Part shown: positions 58,519-64,000 of the stretch, in pieces
How the letters are laid out: the number at the start of each line of letters is the position of its first letter
How positions within the stretch are numbered: the first letter of the stretch is position 1
Translations under genes and position numbers: made by a program
Origin: Oscheius onirici
Lineage: Eukaryota; Nematoda; Chromadorea; Rhabditida; Rhabditidae
DNA: 64,000 nt
Direction: 5' to 3'
NCBI GenBank assembly: GCA_932521025.1
Contig: OW051472.1
Span: forward strand, 2,542,001 to 2,606,000
Notes under the pieces: generated by a model
Told to the model about the DNA's origin: nothing
The model's database searches: none
Seen by the model: only the letters and a program-made list of their open reading frames with translations

Positions 58519-59634
58519 CTTTTTCATGAAACGAAGTAGGATACCGCAAGATGAAAAACACCTTCATCATGTACGAAATGTGAAACTTTTCCAAAAGTAG
58601 TACTGTTTTCGGTAAAAAAAAAAAGTTTCATGTTTGATACCTAACTGAAAGGGACAGTACCCGACAATTTCAAGTAATTCTCAATTTCGTAATTCTCAAA
58701 CTAGCTTTTGTTTTTGCAGGAAGAACTAATAAAAAAGTTCTAGAGCTTCAAGCAATACTTGACAACACCTGTATCTTTGATAGGTAAAAAGTCAAGAATC
58801 TCAGGTCATTTGGTCGGAAATACTCGAGATTTATAGGGGCTACGAGGTGACGTAAAACGAATAAACCTTCCTGAAGCTCGAAGATCGCTGCAATCTGCTA
58901 ATTGCGCACAGATTCACGAGGGCGATAGACGACGGGCTTTGACAAAAAATAAGGGGGTTTTAATTGAGTTGATCGGGTTGAAATTGTCCAAAATTTGAAA
59001 GTTAGTTGCGCAGCATTCCCTTAGTATCTAATGCTTGTACGTAACTTTTGTGGCGACAAGTCTCCAATGTGTTTCAAATAAAGAAAGAACAGCTCGTCAA
59101 GCGAGTCAACCCGAATTCGTTTTTAGTTCTTTTGTTCTGAGAATAACTAAAAAGCAGAAGGATACTTTTCGAACAGTTTGGCCACACTGTCCACTTGGAA
59201 AAAAACATATTTATTTTTCGTTGGAAGTAGAGTTCACATTTTAGTACCCAACAGACACTATTCCGTATCTTACGCAGATTTTGATACAAAAAATATCCAT
59301 TCACACCAGAATTTTCGTCTGTAATATTTTATCTAGCTCGTTCCAAGACGTCACAGAGATCCCGTTTATTCCAAAGTTTTCAAGTTTATTCACTTTGAGC
59401 CTTCTGAATTCTTGATATATTGCTGTTTTTTCACGAATTCTTTCAATAGGAAAAGGAATTCTTCAGACTCTTCCGTGCCATTATTTCTTTTGGGACATCT
59501 GCTCATTTTGTTCTGGTCTATACCATAGCTTTTCTGGGATGGACCAGAAAGTTTTGTCTTCGCTTTCAGAATCAGACGCTTTCCGAACCGAGTGATAAAA
59601 ACGAGGAGTTTTATTTTGAAAGAGAGTCGCATTT
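58519..59634. other. Intergenic; 3' region of the collagen gene
   Basis: Minus-strand AATAAA signals at about 59385 and 59365 lie 280-300 bases past the collagen stop and are the likely polyadenylation site. TGTTTCA at 59070. Confidence 0.5.
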
Positions 59635-59692
59635 GATCAATAACCAGGAGCGGTACGTGGAGGCCAAGAAGATCAATAGCCAGGAGCGGTAC
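59635..59692 (-). repeat. Tandem duplication of the last collagen exon
   Basis: The plus-strand string GATCAATAxCCAGGAGCGGTAC occurs at 59635-59656 and 59671-59692, 36 bases apart. On the minus strand both encode the collagen terminal TAPGY-stop. Only the 59692 copy has a proper acceptor (TTTTTAG). Confidence 0.85.
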
Positions 59693-61747
59693 CTAAAAAT
59701 AAACTGGTAAATCGCAAGGATTCAATTTTTGCTCCAAGGTACTAAAGAAACTTACGAGGAGTGGGGCAGTGGTCACAGGCTCCCTTCTCTCCATTCTTTC
59801 CAGCAGCTCCGGGTTCTCCATCTTTTCCATTCTCGCCGGGCTGACCGTCGGCTCCATCATCTCCCTTGGGTCCATTAGCTCCGGGTTTTCCATCGTGTCC
59901 ACTACGTCCATCGGGGCCGGGGGGTCCCTGGGGGCCGGGAGTTCCGGGTTCTCCGGCCTCTCCGGAGGAAGAGGGGACAGTACGAGTGCTGCCGGGAACA
60001 CCAGGCTTTCCAGTTTCTCCGTCCTTTCCTGAAAAATACGAAAATTGTCATACAAAAAACGTTCTCGCAGCTCTCTTGACTTAGGATACTCAGCCACAAA
60101 ACCTGGCTGATTGTGAGTATCCTACGTTTCCATGTCATTCCCAAAATTTCCAAAAAAAAACGAGTTTTACGTGAACAAAAGACGCATGTTGATTTCTTCT
60201 ATCTTCCAGTAAATGTAGCGTACTAATACTAGCGAAAATGAAACAAAAAGTCTGGAAAAAGTAGCATTTCTTTTTCATAAAAAACTAGAGTTTGTGTTGT
60301 TTCACGTTTTGCTTTTACTACAAAAGCTTAGCTCGTTGTTTATCAAAATTTTCTCGATGTGAATAAAAGAACATACACTTACCAGACTCTCCAGGATTTC
60401 CAGGAGGTCCAACTGGTCCTCTCTTTCCGCTCTTTCCAGCGCCTCCATCACGTCCAGGAGCTCCAGGGGCTCCATCAGCTCCGGGTTCTCCAGCCTTTCC
60501 AGCTGGGCCCTGTTCAGCCGGGGCGCATTCGAAGCAGAAGTCATCGGGCATCGGACCGCTCTTGTCATTGTCTCCATCGACTCCCGCTTCTCCTGGAGGA
60601 CCGGCTTGGCCGTCTTTTCCTGGTTTTCCGTCTTCTCCCGGCTGGCCTGCCGGTCCGGCTCCACCGACTCCACAACTACAACAGCTTCCACCGCCGGCGG
60701 CACGAGCAACACGAGGAGCCCGAGTGGCTTCGAGACGGGAGAATTGGCCTTGGAGAGAGGCGGCACGGTTGCGACAGAATGTCACCTGAAGACGTTTTTG
60801 ATATATGCTTCAACTATTATATATAGTCAAGAGGTTCTATTCACTTTTACTCGATAGTAACTACCCAACTCACAAAAATTGAAAGATTCTGTCTCCTGGT
60901 TCATAACAGAACAAGACAGCGAAAAAGACTGTCGTGCCCCAGTTTCAAACCAAAACTTCGGCACTGAAAAGTTGAGGAAGGAACTTCTAAAGAAGAAACC
61001 AAGTTCTTAGTCTGTTTCAACAGTTTTATCTAGCCTAGAGCTAGTGTCTGCTTCACTATGACCTTCGCTATGTCTTGGCAAATCACACTACCGTAGTTTT
61101 TCTGCCCGAAGCTCCTGTCAGATATTGGGACCGACTTTATGTAAAAAAAACTGTTTCTACATAAAACTCCGGTTGATCATCTTTGACCGACGTTTATTTA
61201 TTCAACACGAAAGTTGTTAGTGGGCTTCCTCTGTTTTCCAAGTTTCCTATGCCATTCCAAAACGAGGCGCTCTTGACTAGAGGTCTGCAGAAATAGACTG
61301 CCAAAATTCTTGTACTGAAAAGTGAAAAAAAAACTTTCAGCTCAAAAGAATAAGAGTTTGTTGCAAAACGTTTGTGTTACCTAATTTCTGTATATTCAAT
61401 TGAATTGAGTGGAAGGTACTGGGAGCTCATTTTCTGCAGTATAACTCAAAATCTTGCTCATTTCCTTTCCATTTTTGAGAACTGTCAGTTTTCACTTCAA
61501 AAAAGTTCTTGTTTCGCATATTACGTATATGTATTGTCGCTGGCTATCAGTGTTTCTTGGAAATTCCAATTCAAAAACTCCGTTGAAAACCGACCTCATC
61601 CTGAAGAGAAGACTGGACGCCCTGGAGATAGAGACAGAGCATCGGGACAGCCACAATGGCTGTCAAAGTGGCTACTGTAGCCGAGGTGATGCCGAAGAAG
61701 GCATATCTTTTTACGGCGGCGTTGCCCTGGAGTTCCGACTTTTCCAT
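59673..61747 (-). CDS. Nematode cuticle collagen
   Basis: Structural component of the cuticle, secreted by hypodermis. Four minus-strand exons in phase: 61747-61595, 60785-60383, 60028-59756 and 59692-59673, giving 282 residues. Residues 1-51 are the conserved N-terminal exon ([19 protein letters not shown]) with the membrane/signal-anchor stretch ([20 protein letters not shown]). [17 protein letters not shown] follows, then RAPRVAR, a subtilisin-like cleavage site near residue 79. Next come a Cys cluster (CCSC, about 86-89), two Gly-X-Y blocks split by the CFEC cluster, and the C-terminal CDHC and PRTAPGY. The classic cuticle-collagen layout places it in the large col family; I cannot pick a specific member. 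A TTTTTCAG ends one base before the ATG (trans-splice candidate at 61749). The first intron (about 0.8 kb) is unusually long for a collagen. Confidence 0.95.
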
Positions 61748-62323
61748 TCTGAAAAAGGTTTTTTTGTTCGAAACTCAGCCAATAGGAACTATTGCTACTA
61801 ATAAGCCCTATTGAGTGAAACAGAAGTTATATTTTTTTCGAAAACTTTATTATTGATCGTCTTTCTAACAATAAGGAATAGCAGTTATATTTTCAGCTGT
61901 TCGGTCATTTTTTGGCTACAATTTTAGGAAATCTTGGCTCAACTTTGTTTTTGCTCTATAGCAATTTCTCTGAAGGAGAACAACGTTTCTAATTGTAAGA
62001 CAACCTGTTCCTGACATTTTGGTTTGGAGCTCTCTATAAAGAACGTTGAAACTATGCATTCTTCAAACGAAGGATCGTGAATGGATTGGACGGAAAAGAT
62101 GTTCTTAGAGAGAGAGATACTCCAGAACATAACACGCTGAAGAAAGCACAACCATATTATTCACTGCTTGAAACGGTTTTCAATTTTCAGGAAAAGCGCG
62201 ACTTCCAAATATTTGTTGCCCAAAACTGTAGGGAAACTAAACACTTTTCAAGGGCTATTTTTCAAGGGAGCTATTTTTGATTTTTAGTTTCAGTTTTTAT
62301 ATCACTGGCCCACTTGAGACATT
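61748..62323. other. Intergenic, no gene seen
   Basis: TGAAACAG (minus CTGTTTCA) at 61816, about 70 bases upstream of the collagen start. Confidence 0.45.
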
Positions 62324-62463
62324 ATCAATTGGCAAGCATGTGCTAACGTTTTCCGGTCCGTTTTTCAAATTGGACCGCGCCGGTCCGGTCCGCCTGCCGC
62401 CATTAAAAAATTGGACCGGACCGGCCTCAGCCGGTCCGATCGCATATGCTTGTCAATTGGCCA
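62324..62463. repeat. Short palindromic element with GGTCCG arrays
   Basis: Outer inverted repeat CAATTGGCAAGCATGTGC/GCATATGCTTGTCAATTGG surrounds a core of repeated GGACCGG/CCGGTCCG units, itself palindromic around CCTGCCGCCA. Confidence 0.75.
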
Positions 62464-63495
62464 GATGCAAAATCCAAACAAAACAGATTTTTATGCTAAT
62501 TTAAATTCAGAGCAATAAACAGTTGGTACAGACAAAAAGAAGCTTTCTTTTTTCCTTTCTTTTTTTCGAAAGTTGAGATTCTAGGTCGGGTTTGCATATT
62601 TAACTTTTGTCAACTCTTTGGTTACAAAGTTTCTTTATAAAAGCCAGCTTTGTGCCATCTTCAATAGGTGATGGCTAATTCCGTAAAAATAAAGTTCCCC
62701 ATACCCTGTCACAATCTTCAACTGTGGCAGCCTCTCTCTCCCAAATGGAAAACACGTTGATGACAGAACAATCGCGCAACGGGCTTCGGAAAAAGGTGCT
62801 TTTCGATTTCGAGAGAGAGAATGGGGTAAAAGAGGAAGTTTCCAGTTCAGGGCCAATTGCGGTTTCACCAAACTTTGTTGAGTGACAGAATTGGGAAATG
62901 TTTTAGTAACTGGATCTATTTGGGAAGTGCCACAAAAAATGTTCATACGATATCCGAGATAATAAAAACTACTTTTCCCGTTTTTCCAATTGAACCTGGC
63001 AGAGAACTTCAATATGAAAAGGGTTTTTAATCCCGAAATAGACGAAAAAGCTACTGAAAAAGTTTTCGAAGAACTTTTTGAGGGTAAAAATGTTTCAGAG
63101 ATACATTGAAAGTGCATGGGCAGAAGCCGAGCCAATATGTTTGTTCCAGCATCAATGAATGTCTATAAAACATTGCATGTTTCGACCCATATCATTTTTT
63201 TTGTTTTCGTCAAATGTTTTCCAAAAATTTTACCCCAAAACGGCGATATTTGAGCTAATGGACCTATATTTTCAAATTTGGTTTTTCAAACTTTCAAGCG
63301 AATTCAAGCAAGCTCTAGGAGAGAGTCTTCAAACATGTTTCTCCCAAAACATAAAAGTACAATTTTGAACTTTCTATACTTTCATCTCCATTGAGAAAAG
63401 TGCCAAAAAATAGCTTGAATAGTTAGTTTCTTCGGTCAAATGAAGAGTCTCACAAACTCCCATCCAAAAAAAGTCCAGAAACAAGCAAAACGTAC
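62464..63495. other. Possible 3' exons of the right-edge gene; uncertain
   Basis: A 166-codon minus-strand frame (63135-62635) ends with CIVLS-like and FPFGRERLPQLKIVTGYGEL text that could be exon, but no donor-acceptor pair in phase with 63496 was found. TGTTTCA at 63091. Confidence 0.35.
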
Positions 63496-63997
63496 CTGAA
63501 TGAACTGTTTGTTAGAAGACCCAAAGAGAGAGCGAGAAACTGCCCGTCTGCCTGGTCAGCTTCATTTCCGACTTTTATATAGAAGCTGGCGGTTACGGTT
63601 CTAGCGAGCCGAAAACCGCGGAAGAAAGGCCGCGCACGGCTGAAAAAGAAAGAAGTTGGAACCATGGGAGATGCCACAGGTTCCACTCCATCTACGAGAT
63701 CGTTTCCCCCACATTTTGGCAACTTGAAGATGAGACATTTGTCTTGGCCTTTAGTTGCTTTTCCGATTAAAAATGATGAATAGAATGGCGGGAAAGAGGA
63801 ATATGTCGCTGTGAAATATGAAGATTAGAAGACGGGGAAAATGTTGCCAACAACCGGATAGAACGTAGTTATAAAACATCGACAGATGATGGAGAGGAGA
63901 CAAAAAAAAGTGATCACTCACCAGGACGAGAAATGAAGAAACTTTCTGGAAAACTTTGGGTTTCAGGCAAAATACTAGAGACAAGGATGAGCAGGAA
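63496..63997 (-). CDS. Secreted-like protein of unknown function, partial
   Basis: Two minus-strand exons, 63997-63922 and 63808-63496, join in phase through GTGAGT and TTTCACAG. The visible start is hydrophobic (FLLILVSSILPETQS), like the end of a signal peptide. The rest reads ATYSSFPPFYSSFLIGKATK, DKCLIFKLPKCGGNDLVDG, ARTVTASFYIKVGNEADQAD, LALSLGLLTNSSF, and ends at a GTACGT donor (63495). About 130 residues; both ends lie outside what I can define. The 313-base open exon with clean splice sites is the main support. No family recognised. Confidence 0.5.
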
Positions 63998-64000
63998 CTA

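Noticed and set aside
60359-60857. Plus-strand Pro/Ser-rich frames
   Set aside because: Antisense of the collagen Gly-X-Y repeats.

Overview
This is eukaryotic DNA, almost certainly a rhabditid nematode close to Caenorhabditis. Exons are short and separated by small introns with GT donors and TTTCAG-type acceptors. Several start codons sit directly behind a splice acceptor with no upstream coding exon, which is the pattern of spliced-leader trans-splicing. The recognisable genes are a cuticle collagen, an insulin/EGF-receptor L-domain (IRLD) family pair, a Ly6/GPI protein, an ECT2-type RhoGEF and lysyl-tRNA synthetase. Intergenic and intronic DNA is AT-rich and full of small inverted-repeat elements.

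Layout. 0-9 kb: repeats, a broken IRLD gene on the minus strand (2.2-4.0 kb) and foldback elements. 9.2-13.8 kb: a ten-exon gene for an SH3-SH2 adaptor-like protein (+). 14.2-17.7 kb: small minus-strand genes of unknown function, with a repeat element in one intron. 18-22 kb: repeats and a poorly resolved plus-strand gene. 22.8-24.5 kb: a second broken IRLD copy (+). 25.4-27.2 kb: a Ly6/GPI-anchored protein (-). 27-34 kb: mostly repeats, including nested MITE-like elements. 34.3-35.2 kb: a FAR1/ZSWIM-like protein (+). 36.4-43.2 kb: ect-2 (+), with a dead mariner transposon in one intron. 44.8-48.7 kb: kars-1 (+), with two alternative first exons that would give cytosolic and mitochondrial enzymes. 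52.2-56.2 kb: a multi-exon minus-strand gene of unknown function. 59.7-61.7 kb: a cuticle collagen (-). 63.5-64.0 kb: the start of a minus-strand gene cut by the window edge.

The most unusual signal is not a gene. The 7-mer TGTTTCA is scattered through introns and intergenic DNA on both strands. I count about 75 copies by eye, against roughly 14 expected from base composition. It matches the core (CTGTTTCA) of the 'Ruby motif', which drives individual 21U-RNA (piRNA) genes in Caenorhabditis. The window therefore looks like part of a nematode piRNA-producing domain, with the protein genes embedded in it. I could not run counts, alignments or small-RNA mapping.

A second point of interest is that each IRLD pseudogene lies between two like-oriented copies of a short dispersed repeat. 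The repeats change orientation together with the gene, as if repeat-gene-repeat had been duplicated as one unit.
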